From the NCBI RefSeq assembly GCF_030124375.1, contig NZ_JASKLS010000005.1:248001-312000 (forward strand): a stretch of 64,000 nt of DNA, in the 5' to 3' direction. Below the pieces are notes generated by a model. That model searched no databases, was not told where the DNA came from, and saw only the letters and a program-made list of their open reading frames with translations. Source of the stretch: Sinorhizobium sp. 6-70. GTDB taxonomy: Bacteria; Pseudomonadota; Alphaproteobacteria; Rhizobiales; Rhizobiaceae. Numbering within the stretch: the first letter of the stretch is position 1; each line of letters starts with the position of its first letter. The translations under genes were made by a program, and so were the position numbers. Below, piece after piece: positions 1 through 8,501 of the stretch.

Positions 1-113
1 AAAGCTTGACCTTTTGCGCCACTATGTTCCCCCTGATTTCGCCGATCTCGTCAGCCCGTTTTAAATCCTCTTTAAACTGTTTAAATCATCGCCGCAATCG
101 GGAAGTGCCACCC

Positions 114-212
114 TACAGCGCCGCGCGTCTTACCAGACGCGCAAAGGACGCTGCAGCCTTTGAATTGCTGCATGTTGCCTTTAATCGGCTACGATTGAAG
201 GCGGCAATATGC
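114..212 (+). repeat. RIME-type intergenic mosaic element, copy 1
   Basis: An outer palindrome around CGCGCGTCTTACCAGACGCG is followed by AAAGGACGCTGCAG, TTTGAATTGCTGCATG and an inner inverted repeat. The same ordered string recurs near 9459, 13214 (reverse) and 33791, so it is a dispersed family. This is the layout known for Rhizobium-specific intergenic mosaic elements. It lies just past the stop of the MarR gene. The first 113 bases of the window show no gene I can support. Confidence 0.8.
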
Positions 213-227
213 CGTAGCGGCATGGGA

Positions 228-725
228 TCAATCGGGCGCCCTTGCCGCCTGCAGATTACTGTCGACCGCCTTGAGCAGTTTCAGAAGCGTACGCACCTGT
301 TTGTCGGTCAAACCCCGTGTGGCGAGCTCTTCGGAATGCTGACCGGCCTCCGCAATGGTCTGCAGCCGTTCGCGCCCGGGCACGGTCAGATAGACCTTGG
401 TCAACCTGGCATCTTCCTCGTCCGGCCGGCGTTCGAGGAAGCCTTGCGCCTCCATGCGACCAATGGTGCGCGTCATAGTCGGCGCCTTGACGCCAAGCTT
501 TGCAGCGAGCGCGCCTGCCGTCAGGCCATCGGTCTCGGCCAGCGCGAGCATGACGCCGTCCTGCCCCGCATAGAGGCCGCTCTCAAGCAGATTGCGGGAA
601 AGTACGGTGCGCATCGAGCGCGCCGCCTGCACAAGAACCGAAGCAAGATCGTGCGGCTCGACAGCAAGCTCGTCCCTCTTCTTGCCGTTCTTGCCCTTCT
701 TTTCGGCCCTGCTCTTCTTGCCCAT
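228..725 (-). CDS. MarR-family transcriptional regulator
   Basis: A 165-residue protein with the MarR winged helix. The segment AAKLGVKAPTMTRTIGRMEA fits the recognition helix, and EEDARLTKVYLT forms the wing. The first 18 residues are an extra lysine-rich, probably disordered tail. The ATG at 725 is preceded by GGGAGG at good spacing. The gene is divergent from the creatininase-family gene; the roughly 110-base gap between them is AT-rich with short inverted repeats (for example around CTGTTATAGCAATACAG) where a MarR dimer could act on both promoters, but the symmetry is weak. MarR proteins usually answer to aromatic or oxidant ligands; the ligand here is unknown. Confidence 0.85.
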   Translation of the reverse strand: MGKKSRAEKKGKNGKKRDELAVEPHDLASVLVQAARSMRTVLSRNLLESGLYAGQDGVMLALAETDGLTAGALAAKLGVKAPTMTRTIGRMEAQGFLERRPDEEDARLTKVYLTVPGRERLQTIAEAGQHSEELATRGLTDKQVRTLLKLLKAVDSNLQAARAPD

Positions 726-837
726 TGGACCTCCCGCCGAATCCCGTACACTCTGTTATAGCAATACAGCTTGTGATTACGAACTGTATGACTCAAATAA
801 CAATTTTACGACACTCGGGATGGAGAACCGAAGAGAA

Positions 838-1629
838 ATGTTGATGCCCGAGCCCAACTGGAACGACAACCTCGCCGATCTCGCTCCTTCCGAGCGGCGG
901 CAGTGGATCGCGGTGCTGCCGCTCGGCGCGCATGAGCAGCATGGACCGCATCTTCCCTTCGAAACCGATCGGCTGATTGCCGAGGGCATCGTTCGGCGCG
1001 TCACGGCCGCGCGGCCGGCGGACCTCCCGGTAACGTTCCTGCCGGTCGAGCCCGTCGGCTATTCGATCGAACATATGGATGTGTCCGGCACGCGCACGCT
1101 CGCTTTTGACGAAGCCATCGGCCGTTGGCTCGGGATCGCCGAAAAGCTCCATCGTCTCGGCATCCGCAAATTCGTCATGCTGAACGCCCATGGCGGCAAC
1201 TCGCCGCTGATGACGATCGTCGCGACGGAGGCGCGGGTGCGCTTCGGTATGCTCGCCGTCGCGACGAGCTGGACGCGTTTCGGGCAACCGGAAGGCTGGA
1301 TCAGCGCCGAGGACAAGGCGCTCGACATCCATGGCGGCGACATCGAGACGTCGGTGATGCTGGCGCTTCACCCCGACAAGGTGGACATGACGCGGGCCAC
1401 CCGCTTTCCTTCCCGCCAGAGCGACTTCATCGCCCGGTTCACGCATTTGCGCGCCTACGGCCCGCACGCGTTCGGCTGGAAAATGTCGGACCTCAACCGG
1501 CAGGGTGTCGCCGGCAATGCCGGCGCCGCGACTGCCGCGCGTGGCGAAGTGCTCGTTGCACACGCGGTGAAAGGCATCATCGAACTGCTCGAGGACGTGG
1601 AGGCCTTCGACGTCGACGAACTTTCCTGA
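838..1629 (+). CDS. creatininase-family metal-dependent amidohydrolase
   Basis: A 263-residue protein of the creatininase family, whose members hydrolyse cyclic amides or related substrates with two bound metals; MftE-type peptidases belong to the same fold. The N-terminal motif GAHEQHGPHLPFETD supplies likely ligands Glu33, His35 and Asp44. NAHGGNS and HGGDIETS further along are the other family signatures. The start at 838 was chosen because GGAGAACCGAAGAGAA lies just upstream; in-frame ATGs at 820 and 844 are alternatives. It is divergent from the MarR gene and may be its target. There is no mycofactocin gene nearby, so the substrate cannot be named. Confidence 0.8.
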   Translation: MLMPEPNWNDNLADLAPSERRQWIAVLPLGAHEQHGPHLPFETDRLIAEGIVRRVTAARPADLPVTFLPVEPVGYSIEHMDVSGTRTLAFDEAIGRWLGIAEKLHRLGIRKFVMLNAHGGNSPLMTIVATEARVRFGMLAVATSWTRFGQPEGWISAEDKALDIHGGDIETSVMLALHPDKVDMTRATRFPSRQSDFIARFTHLRAYGPHAFGWKMSDLNRQGVAGNAGAATAARGEVLVAHAVKGIIELLEDVEAFDVDELS

Positions 1630-1765
1630 TCGCTCTCGGCTCGCCGAATGGCGGACCGGTTCCGGCAGTGAATTCGGCTGCCGCCATTTGCGCATCGTCG
1701 CTTCATCTCCTATATGAGGACGCGACATAGATGCCCGCGGCGCATCGCCAATCCTCGAGGCTCCC

Positions 1766-2869
1766 ATGACCGAAACATCCACGCAGAAGCCGATCCCCGT
1801 CACCGTGCTCACGGGTTATCTCGGCGCCGGCAAGACGACGCTCCTCAACCGTATCCTCAGCGAAAATCACGGCCGCAAATACGCGGTGATCGTCAACGAG
1901 TTCGGCGAAATCGGCATCGACAACGACCTGATCGTCGAGTCCGACGAGGAAATCTACGAGATGAACAACGGCTGCGTCTGCTGCACGGTGCGTGGCGACC
2001 TGATCCGTGTCGTCGAGGGCCTGATGCGCCGTCCCGGTCGCTTCGATGCGATCATCGTCGAGACCACCGGCCTTGCCGATCCGGTACCGGTCGCCCAGAC
2101 CTTCTTCATGGACGACGACGTGCGCGCCAAGACCGAGCTCGATGCCGTCGTGGCACTGGTCGATGCCAAGCACCTGCCGCTGCGTCTCAAAGACAGCCGC
2201 GAGGCCGAGGACCAGATCGCCTTCGCCGATGTCGTGCTCTTGAACAAGACCGACCTGGTGACGCCGGAAGAGCTGGAGCGGATCGAGGCAACGGTGCGCG
2301 TCATCAATCCGTCCGCTCGCATCTATCGCACGCAGCGCTCCGAGATCGACCTGACGAAGGTGCTCGACCAGGGTGCCTTCAATCTCGAAAAGGCACTCGA
2401 AAACGATCCGCACTTCCTCGATCAGGATGAGCACGACGATCACGTCTGCGGCCCCGACTGCGACCATGATCACCATCATCACGACCACCATGCTCATGAT
2501 CACGATCACCATCATCATCACGATCACCATCATCATCACCATGACCATGGGCCGTCGCCCATTCATGACGTGACGGTGCAGTCCATCTCGCTGCGCGGCG
2601 GCGAGATGAATCCCGACCGCTTCTTCCCGTGGATCCAGAAGATCACCCAGACCGATGGGCCGAATATCCTGCGGTTGAAGGGCATCATCGCTTTCGCCGG
2701 CGATGCCGAGCGTTACGTGGTCCAGGGCGTGCACATGATCATCGAGGGCGACCATCAGCGCGCCTGGAAGGACGGCGAGAAGCGCGAGACCCGGCTGGTC
2801 TTCATCGGCCGCGATCTCGACCGCGAGAAGCTCGAGCGCACCTTCAGGGCCTGTGAGGTCCAGGCATGA
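1766..2869 (+). CDS. CobW/COG0523-family GTPase, putative metallochaperone
   Basis: A 367-residue G3E GTPase. Walker A GYLGAGKT is at residues 17-24, the metal-binding GCVCCT (CxCC) motif at about 72-77, and NKTD for guanine recognition near 160. A histidine/aspartate-rich stretch of about 40 residues (roughly 221-261) precedes the C-terminal CobW_C domain. COG0523 proteins deliver zinc or another metal to client enzymes, and the His run suggests metal buffering. It is not expected to be the cobaltochelatase helper CobW of the B12 pathway, because the cob cluster lies 50 kb away. The WD40 gene follows after 43 bases on the same strand. I saw no clear Zur box upstream. Confidence 0.85.
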   Translation: MTETSTQKPIPVTVLTGYLGAGKTTLLNRILSENHGRKYAVIVNEFGEIGIDNDLIVESDEEIYEMNNGCVCCTVRGDLIRVVEGLMRRPGRFDAIIVETTGLADPVPVAQTFFMDDDVRAKTELDAVVALVDAKHLPLRLKDSREAEDQIAFADVVLLNKTDLVTPEELERIEATVRVINPSARIYRTQRSEIDLTKVLDQGAFNLEKALENDPHFLDQDEHDDHVCGPDCDHDHHHHDHHAHDHDHHHHHDHHHHHHDHGPSPIHDVTVQSISLRGGEMNPDRFFPWIQKITQTDGPNILRLKGIIAFAGDAERYVVQGVHMIIEGDHQRAWKDGEKRETRLVFIGRDLDREKLERTFRACEVQA

Positions 2870-2912
2870 TCGCCGGTAAGATCATGCTGAAACAAGAGAG
2901 CCTGACCAACTG

Positions 2913-3902
2913 ATGCCGACAGTCGCTCCGCTCGATCTCGAAGGTCACGTCGTCGGCGTAGCCTTCCTCAAGGACACCCCCTTCTTCGCCGAAGCCTCCG
3001 GCACCATCCATCGCCTCGATCATGGTCTGAAGACCATTGAAGCCCATGACGGCCTGCTCTCGCTCGACCATGACGATGCGAGCGACAGCCTGCTGACCGG
3101 CGGCGAGGACGGCAAGGTAGTGCGCATCTCCGCCGACGGCACCATGAGCCTCGTCGCGGAAGCGCCGCGCAAATGGATATCGCAGGTCGCGGCCGGCCCT
3201 CAGGGCGCGGTCGCCTACGCCTATGGCAAGACGACCCATGTTCGCCTGGCGGACGGTACGACAAGGGATTTTCCCGAAGAGCGAACCGTCGAGGGCATAG
3301 CCTTTGCCCCGAAGGGCCTGCGCATCGCCGTTGCCCGCTACAACGGCGTGTCCATGCACTGGGTGGCGATCGCGGGCCAGCCCGCCGACCTCGAATGGAA
3401 GGGCGCTCATACCGGCATCACCTTTTCCCCGGACGGCCGTTTCGTCGTCACCTCCATGCAGGAAAACGCGCTGCACGGATGGAAGCTCGATGCCAAGGCG
3501 GACGCCGAAGCACGCCACATGCGCATGACCGGCTATCCAGCCAAGGTGAAGTCGCTGTCCTGGTCCGCCAAGGGCAAGTGGCTCGCGTCTTCCGGCGCGC
3601 CGGCGGCGATCGTCTGGCCGTTCCAGGGCAAGGACGGACCGATGGGCAAGGCCCCGCTCGAACTCGGTACGCGTGGCAACATCATGGTCACGGCAGTCGC
3701 CTGCCATCCGGCCGAAGACATCGTCGCCATCGGCTACGACGACGGCATGATCCTCGCCGCCCGCTTCGCCGACAGCAAGGAAGTGCTGCTGCGCCGACCC
3801 GGCAAGGGTGCGATCACCGCCATGGCCTGGAGTAAGAACGGCCGCCAACTCGCCTTCGGTTCGGCGACCGGTGATTGCGGCGTGGTGGATCTTGCAGGGT
3901 AG
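2913..3902 (+). CDS. WD40-repeat beta-propeller protein
   Basis: A 329-residue protein with no signal peptide. Recurring units such as AHTGITFSPDGRFVVTSMQ, VKSLSWSAKGKWLASSGA and ITAMAWSKNGRQLAFGSA are diagnostic WD40 blades, enough for one six- to seven-bladed propeller. WD40 proteins act as binding platforms. The tight spacing after the CobW-type GTPase suggests one operon and a shared role in metal handling, possibly as a docking partner or client. That role is inference; the sequence shows only the fold. The ATG at 2913 follows AAGAGAGCCTGACCAACTG. Confidence 0.75.
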   Translation: MPTVAPLDLEGHVVGVAFLKDTPFFAEASGTIHRLDHGLKTIEAHDGLLSLDHDDASDSLLTGGEDGKVVRISADGTMSLVAEAPRKWISQVAAGPQGAVAYAYGKTTHVRLADGTTRDFPEERTVEGIAFAPKGLRIAVARYNGVSMHWVAIAGQPADLEWKGAHTGITFSPDGRFVVTSMQENALHGWKLDAKADAEARHMRMTGYPAKVKSLSWSAKGKWLASSGAPAAIVWPFQGKDGPMGKAPLELGTRGNIMVTAVACHPAEDIVAIGYDDGMILAARFADSKEVLLRRPGKGAITAMAWSKNGRQLAFGSATGDCGVVDLAG

Positions 3903-3940
3903 CGTCTGCACCTCTCCGGTCCGACGCAATACGATGCAAT

Positions 3941-4082
3941 AGCCCCTCACCCTAGCCCTCTCCCCGCTTGTGGGGAGAGGAGACGCGCAACCACGGTTCG
4001 CCCCTGGTTTGATGAACGCGGCGCCACGAGTCTCTTCTCCCCGCCTGCGGGGAGAAGGTGGCGGCAGCCGGATGAGGGGCAA
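3941..4082. repeat. CTCCCCGC/GGGGAGA palindromic repeat, double copy
   Basis: Two hairpins, CTCTCCCCGCTTGTGGGGAGAG and TTCTCCCCGCCTGCGGGGAGAA, sit inside a larger CCCCTCA...TGAGGGG inverted repeat. They occupy the space between the convergent WD40 and glyoxalase-like genes and could act as a bidirectional transcript end. Related copies lie at 16625-16680 and 22899-23031. Confidence 0.75.
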
Positions 4083-4100
4083 GCCGCAATCCGCTTCACC

Positions 4101-4547
4101 TCACCATTCAAGTTCCAGATGCGGACGCCCGTTCGAGGTCTTTTCGACCGTCCGTCCGGTCCCGTCTATCGTCGCCGTTACCCTCTGGCGAAAGGCCGAA
4201 AAGCTTTCGAACGTGACGACGTCGACCGGTTCATCGAACTTGAACGTCAGGCGATAGCGTCCCGGCTCGGCACCTATCGCGTGAGCCGAAAGGATTTCCG
4301 CATTGAAGGCCTGGCCGAGATAGTGGCCTTTCACCCGCGACCCCAGCACCCAGGGATTGACGGGAGGCCGGTTGCCGACGGCGGCGTGAAGCGTATTCCA
4401 GTCGCGGTAGCCGTATTGGGCGGCGACGAGTTCGAGCGATTTGGAGTGGCTGATCTGCTCGCCCTCGGACGCGAGCCGGGAGCGCAGGCGCCGTGCCTGG
4501 TCCTTCAGCGCGTCAAGCGCGGGAAGCGTCGGTTTGTCATTCGTCAT
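4101..4547 (-). CDS. glyoxalase-superfamily-type protein
   Basis: A 148-residue protein. The N-terminal helical block runs LDALKDQARRLRSRLASEG, then ISHSKSLELVA, then YGYRDWNTLHA. This is the small conserved domain often annotated 'glyoxalase superfamily protein'. The C-terminal half is beta-rich and unassigned, and I see no glyoxalase metal triad. The start at 4547 is clear because AGGAGACCCTGTC precedes the ATG; a longer reading frame runs upstream but lacks support. It is convergent with the WD40 gene. The 268 bases between its start and lysE hold no gene I can recognise. The biochemical role is unknown. Confidence 0.6.
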   Translation of the reverse strand: MTNDKPTLPALDALKDQARRLRSRLASEGEQISHSKSLELVAAQYGYRDWNTLHAAVGNRPPVNPWVLGSRVKGHYLGQAFNAEILSAHAIGAEPGRYRLTFKFDEPVDVVTFESFSAFRQRVTATIDGTGRTVEKTSNGRPHLELEW

Positions 4548-4815
4548 GACAGGGTCTCCTGTTGCGGCATGCAATTTCAGGATGGGTGCCCGCATTGCCA
4601 TCGGTTCGCATGCCGTTGCGGCGTGACCGTGTCGGAAAAGAGGGACTTCACCAAAGCTTGAAGCTCGCGGACGGCTGGGGCCCTCGCCCGCCGCCTCCAT
4701 AGGGGAAGCCGGGCAGGCTGTCAAACGGGTGCGCGTCAACGATGGCCACGACCTCACCGATGCTTGCGCGCACGCCAAAGCTGTGAGACGACTTGCGTCC
4801 CGAAGGGAGGACATC

Positions 4816-5451
4816 ATGAGCGAAGTCACCATTCTTGCATTCGCGCTCGTCGCGTTCATCGGCATCGTGACTCCGGGTCCGACCGTGCTTCTCGCGCTTA
4901 CCAATGGCTCGCGCTATGGCGTGAAACCGGCGATGGCAGGCATGATCGGCGCCGTCCTGTCGGATTTCGTACTGATCAGTGCGGTGGCGCTCGGCCTCGG
5001 CGCGCTCTTGGCCGCGTCCGAATTCTGGTTCACGGTCGTCAAATGGCTGGGTGCAGCCTATCTCGCTTTCCTGGGCATCATGCTGCTGCGCTCGCGCGGC
5101 ACGCTGGAAATTGCCGCCGAGAGCAAGAGCCCAGCCTGCGCCGCCACGGTACGCACGATCTTTCTCAAGAGTTTCCTTGTCGCGGTCACCAATCCCAAGG
5201 GCTATCTGTTTTTCTCCGCCTTCTTGCCGCAATTCATCGTGCCGGCCCTGCCGCAGACGCCGCAATATACCGTCCTGGCCGTCGTGTTCGCATCGATCGA
5301 CCTGATGGTGATGTTCGGCTACGCCCTGGTCGGTTCGCAGGCGGTTCGTTTCCTCGAACGTTCAGGAGCGATCTGGCTCGATCGGCTGTGCGGTGGCGCC
5401 CTGTTGGTGCTGGCAGGATCGCTCGCACTTTATCGACGGGCCGCCAACTGA
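4816..5451 (+). CDS. LysE/RhtB-family amino-acid exporter
   Basis: A 211-residue inner-membrane protein with about six hydrophobic segments. The N-terminal signature IGIVTPGPTVLLALTNGSRYG is typical of LysE/RhtB exporters, which pump out amino acids such as lysine, arginine, homoserine or threonine. The ATG at 4816 has GGGAGG five bases upstream, which settles the start. The VOC-family gene follows after 22 bases and may be co-transcribed. The exported amino acid cannot be read from the sequence. Confidence 0.85.
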   Translation: MSEVTILAFALVAFIGIVTPGPTVLLALTNGSRYGVKPAMAGMIGAVLSDFVLISAVALGLGALLAASEFWFTVVKWLGAAYLAFLGIMLLRSRGTLEIAAESKSPACAATVRTIFLKSFLVAVTNPKGYLFFSAFLPQFIVPALPQTPQYTVLAVVFASIDLMVMFGYALVGSQAVRFLERSGAIWLDRLCGGALLVLAGSLALYRRAAN

Positions 5452-5473
5452 CACGGGGAAGCGAGGACAACGC

Positions 5474-5884
5474 ATGATCGGGTACACGATGGTCGGAACG
5501 ACGGATCTGAGGCGGGCCGAGCGATTTTACGATCCGCTGATGGCCCTGATCGGCCAGGAGCGCTGCTATTGCGACGAACAGGTTTCCTCCTGGGGCCGGC
5601 GGGATGACGGCAGGGCTCCGCGCTTCTTCGCGTGTTACCCTTTCGACGGCAACAGAGCCTCGATCGGCAACGGAACGATGACGGCCTTTCTCGTTGAAAG
5701 CGCGGACGTGATCGAGCGGATGTTCGAAATCGCCCTCGAACGGGGCGGTCGGAGCGAAGGGACACCGGGCTTCCGCCCGCAATATGGCGATGGCTTTTAC
5801 GCAGCCTACGTGCGTGACCCGGACGGCAACAAGCTTGCCTTCGTTTGCTACGACGCGAAGAAGGCGCTCACGCCCGACGCGTGA
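5474..5884 (+). CDS. VOC-family (glyoxalase/bleomycin resistance-like) protein
   Basis: A 136-residue protein forming one pair of VOC modules. It starts MIGYTMVGTTDLRRAERFYD and ends with the typical DGFYAAYVRDPDGNKLAFVCY. VOC proteins bind a metal and act on small electrophiles, or serve as binding proteins. Close relatives are annotated only as lactoylglutathione lyase-like, so the substrate is unknown. It lies 22 bases after lysE and is followed by a good intrinsic terminator, so lysE and this gene probably form a short operon. Confidence 0.75.
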   Translation: MIGYTMVGTTDLRRAERFYDPLMALIGQERCYCDEQVSSWGRRDDGRAPRFFACYPFDGNRASIGNGTMTAFLVESADVIERMFEIALERGGRSEGTPGFRPQYGDGFYAAYVRDPDGNKLAFVCYDAKKALTPDA

Positions 5885-5916
5885 GAGCCGCTCGAACAAG
5901 CCCTCTCGAAAACGCT

Positions 5917-5954
5917 ACAGCGCTCCCGCCGACGCGGCAGGAGCGCTGTTTGTT
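5917..5954 (+). terminator. intrinsic terminator after the VOC gene
   Basis: ACAGCGCTCC...GGAGCGCTGT forms a 10-bp stem extended inward by GCCG/CGGC, followed by TTTGTT. It sits 33 bases past the VOC stop and before the convergent acetyltransferase stop at 5986. Confidence 0.7.
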
Positions 5955-5985
5955 ATCCGCCTCCGCAGGGTTGGAGGCGGCGAAG

Positions 5986-6576
5986 TCACGCGGCGCGCTT
6001 GAGCGGCGGCATGGCGAGCTTGCGGCCGCTCGCCACCAGCATCCCGGCGGCGCCATCGAGCCAGCCGCTCTTGACCTCGAGCGCCAGGAAGCGATTGCGC
6101 TCGAACGGTCCCGGCATGACGAGATGCTGTGCCCGCTCGGCGAAGAAGCCGAACCGCTCGTAGTAGGCAGCGTCGCCGACGAGCAGGATCGCCCCGTGGC
6201 CGCGATTCTTGGCCTCCTGGATTGCCGCACGCATCAGCATGCCGCCGATGCCCCTGCCCTCGTGCGCCGGATCGACGGCAAGCGGGCCGAGAAGAAGCGC
6301 GGGCACCCCATGGCCCTCCCGGTCGACACCAGCCTCGACATTCCAGAGGCGCACGGTGCCGATCACATGACCGTCCTCGTCGCGTGCGACAAGGGCGAGC
6401 CCCTCGGCCGGCACGCGGCCGCGACGCAGCTTTTCCGACGACTTGCGCCGGCGATCGGGACCCATGGCACGGTCGAGCAGGTTTTCACGCGCGACGACAT
6501 CGCCCGGGTTTTCGGAGTCGATCACAAAGGTGGACGGCGCGAAGAACGCGCGCATGGCATCAACAACAGCGGCCAT
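5986..6576 (-). CDS. GNAT-family N-acetyltransferase (YhbS-like)
   Basis: A 196-residue GNAT protein. The acetyl-CoA binding signature LGPLAVDPAHEGRGIGGMLM is near residues 93-112, and VGDAAYYERFGF is typical of YhbS-like members. These acetylate a small molecule or peptide amine; the acceptor is unknown. It lies immediately downstream of the decarboxylase gene on the same strand, separated by a hairpin terminator. Acetylation of a polyamine is therefore a tempting idea that the sequence does not prove. Confidence 0.75.
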   Translation of the reverse strand: MAAVVDAMRAFFAPSTFVIDSENPGDVVARENLLDRAMGPDRRRKSSEKLRRGRVPAEGLALVARDEDGHVIGTVRLWNVEAGVDREGHGVPALLLGPLAVDPAHEGRGIGGMLMRAAIQEAKNRGHGAILLVGDAAYYERFGFFAERAQHLVMPGPFERNRFLALEVKSGWLDGAAGMLVASGRKLAMPPLKRAA

Positions 6577-6633
6577 CGGGGCCTCCCGCCATCAAAACCG
6601 CTTCAGGCGGACCGGATAAGAATTGTGAAATCG

Positions 6634-6660
6634 CTGCTCCCGCGGTTGGCGCGGGAGCAG
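6634..6660 (-). terminator. hairpin terminator after the decarboxylase gene
   Basis: CTGCTCCCGCG and CGCGGGAGCAG form an 11-bp perfect stem with a GTTGG loop, 6 bases past the decarboxylase stop. The downstream T content on the minus strand is modest (GATTTCACAATTCTT), so termination may be partial. Confidence 0.6.
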
Positions 6661-6666
6661 GCAGGA

Positions 6667-7800
6667 TCAGATCACATAGGCCTTCAGCGGCTCGAAGCCG
6701 TTAAAGGCGACGGCCGAGTAGGTGGTCGTGTAGGCGCCGGTGCCTTCGATCAGGACCTCGTCGCCGATCGTCAGCGAGATCGGCAGCGGATACATGTTCT
6801 TCTCGTAGAGCACGTCGGCCGAGTCGCAGGTCGGGCCGGCAAGCACGCAGGGCTCCATCTGATCGCCGTCACGCGCGGTGCGGATCGGGTAGCGGATTGC
6901 CTCGTCCATCGTTTCGGCGAGGCCGCCGAACTTGCCGATGTCGAGGAAGACCCAGCGGTGGTTGTCGTTGTCCGACTTCTTCGAGACAAGAACGACTTCC
7001 GCCTTGATCACGCCCGCATTGCCGACCATGCCGCGGCCCGGCTCGATGATCGTCTCCGGGATGTTGTTGCCGAAGTGCTTCTTCAGCGCACCGAAGATCG
7101 CCTGGCCGTAGGCTTCCGCCGACGGGACGTCCCTCAGGTACTTCGTCGGGAAGCCACCGCCCATGTTGACCATCTTGAGCTCGATGCCCTGCTTGGCAAG
7201 TTGCACGAAGACACGCTTGGCATCGGCAAGGGCCGAATCCCAGGCATCGAGCTTCGTCATCTGCGAGCCGACGTGGAACGACACGCCGTAGGAGACGAGG
7301 CCGAGCTGGTGGGCGTAGACGAGCACGTCGACGGCCATCTGCGGGACGCAGCCGAACTTGCGCGACAGCGGCCACTCCGCGCCTTCGCCATCGGTCAGGA
7401 CGCGGCAGAAGACACGGGCGCCAGGGGCGGCACGCGCGACCTTTTCGACTTCCTCATGGCTGTCGACCGCGAAAAGGGACACACCCAGCGTATGAGCACG
7501 GGCAATATCGCGCTCCTTCTTGATGGTGTTGCCATAAGAAATGCGTTGGGCGGTCGCACCGGCATCGAGCGCCATTTCGATTTCGGCGACGGACGCGCAA
7601 TCGAAATTGGAACCGAGACCGGCGAGAAGGCGCAGGATCTCCGGCGCCGGGTTGGCCTTGACGGCATAATAGATCGAGCTGTCGGGCAGCGCGTGGCGAA
7701 AGGCCTTGAAATTGTCGCGCACGACGTCGAGGTCGACAACGAGGCACGGGCCTTCCGGTCGTCGGGTGTTCAGGAAGTCGATGATGCGTGCAGTGGTCAT
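6667..7800 (-). CDS. odc2: PLP-dependent ornithine/lysine decarboxylase
   Basis: A 377-residue fold-III decarboxylase of the eukaryotic ODC type. YYAVKANP carries the PLP lysine, FHVGSQ and GGGFPT line the cofactor pocket, EPGRGMVG binds the phosphate, and CDSADVLYEKN carries the catalytic cysteine and aspartate. It makes putrescine from ornithine and/or cadaverine from lysine. The size and sequence match the S. meliloti Odc2 type, which as I recall uses both. The start at 7800 has GGGGAATATGGCT upstream; the ATG at 7806 is too close to that ribosome site. A long structured leader precedes it (see 7807-8204). Confidence 0.9.
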   Translation of the reverse strand: MTTARIIDFLNTRRPEGPCLVVDLDVVRDNFKAFRHALPDSSIYYAVKANPAPEILRLLAGLGSNFDCASVAEIEMALDAGATAQRISYGNTIKKERDIARAHTLGVSLFAVDSHEEVEKVARAAPGARVFCRVLTDGEGAEWPLSRKFGCVPQMAVDVLVYAHQLGLVSYGVSFHVGSQMTKLDAWDSALADAKRVFVQLAKQGIELKMVNMGGGFPTKYLRDVPSAEAYGQAIFGALKKHFGNNIPETIIEPGRGMVGNAGVIKAEVVLVSKKSDNDNHRWVFLDIGKFGGLAETMDEAIRYPIRTARDGDQMEPCVLAGPTCDSADVLYEKNMYPLPISLTIGDEVLIEGTGAYTTTYSAVAFNGFEPLKAYVI

Positions 7801-7806
7801 AGCCAT

Positions 7807-8204
7807 ATTCCCCGGATCCATTAGACTCCACAACTGTGGAGGACAAAGGGCGTACGCGCGCTTGCACTGGAACCAGCCGGTGGAGACCCCGGAACCATGC
7901 TGCGCTCGATGCGCGAAACAGTGAATCGAAGCCCGTGAAGGCTAAGACTCGGCTTTGTCTGCCATGGATTGGAGGGGATAACCCAACCGCACTTCCGGCA
8001 ATGAAGGTGTGCCTCTTCAGTAACCCCGGCTGTTGGAAAGCCGGCAGACACCAGAAAGGCCCGCACCGTCGTTGCTTCAAGATGTCCTCGCATTTCCCGG
8101 TTGGCCGGAATAGCGACTGGAGGGGTTAGTTCCAGGTACCTTACCGATTTCCTCACCTTATTCGAGGGTCGGCGGACACCCACAGGCACGTGCGACTTTG
8201 GGCA
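7807..8204 (-). promoter_or_regulatory. long 5' leader, probable speF regulatory RNA
   Basis: About 400 bases upstream of the decarboxylase lack a credible gene but are rich in inverted repeats. Examples are CTCCACAGTTGTGGAG just ahead of the ribosome-binding site (7829-7844) and GCCGGCTTTCCAACAGCCGG (8026-8045). A promoter-like pair sits at 8211-8239. The speF motif is a structured RNA found upstream of this decarboxylase class in alphaproteobacteria. Position, strand and length fit, but I could not score the covariance model. The remaining bases up to the LysR gene (8240-8501) hold nothing I can name. Confidence 0.5.
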
Positions 8205-8210
8205 AGGCGT

Positions 8211-8239
8211 AGGTAAGAAAAAACAGTGTCGTAATCAAG
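8211..8239 (-). promoter_or_regulatory. candidate sigma-70 promoter for the decarboxylase leader
   Basis: On the minus strand, CTTGAT (8234-8239) and TTACCT (8211-8216) are separated by 17 bases. The -35 matches the rhizobial CTTGAC closely; the -10 is weaker. Transcription from here would give a leader of about 400 bases. Confidence 0.35.
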
Positions 8240-8501
8240 AGTTTTTTGCGTTCCGCGGTTGAATTTTTTCCGAAGCCGACGACATTGTCGGTGTTCACAT
8301 TCACTGAACAATCGAGCCTGCTGGGGAGAATGCGCCAAGCCTTTGAAATCAATGGGATTTGCTCCGATCACGTGAGGCGAGCGCGCTGAGAGGCGGCGTC
8401 TCGGATCGAGCGCGACGGCGCGGCGTTATTCGTGACCCTTCGACAGGCGACCGATTGCGGCCGAATCAGTCCGGCGAACATGAGACGAAAGAAAGTCAGC
8501 C

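Noticed and set aside
5845..7824. A 659-codon plus-strand open frame opposite the acetyltransferase and decarboxylase genes
   Set aside because: Both minus-strand genes have clear family motifs; the long frame is a GC-driven shadow with no recognisable domain.
7821..8189. A 122-codon minus-strand frame in the decarboxylase leader containing a CRKCG-like pair
   Set aside because: No ribosome site, poor amino-acid composition, and it would overlap the predicted structured RNA; not a convincing zinc protein.
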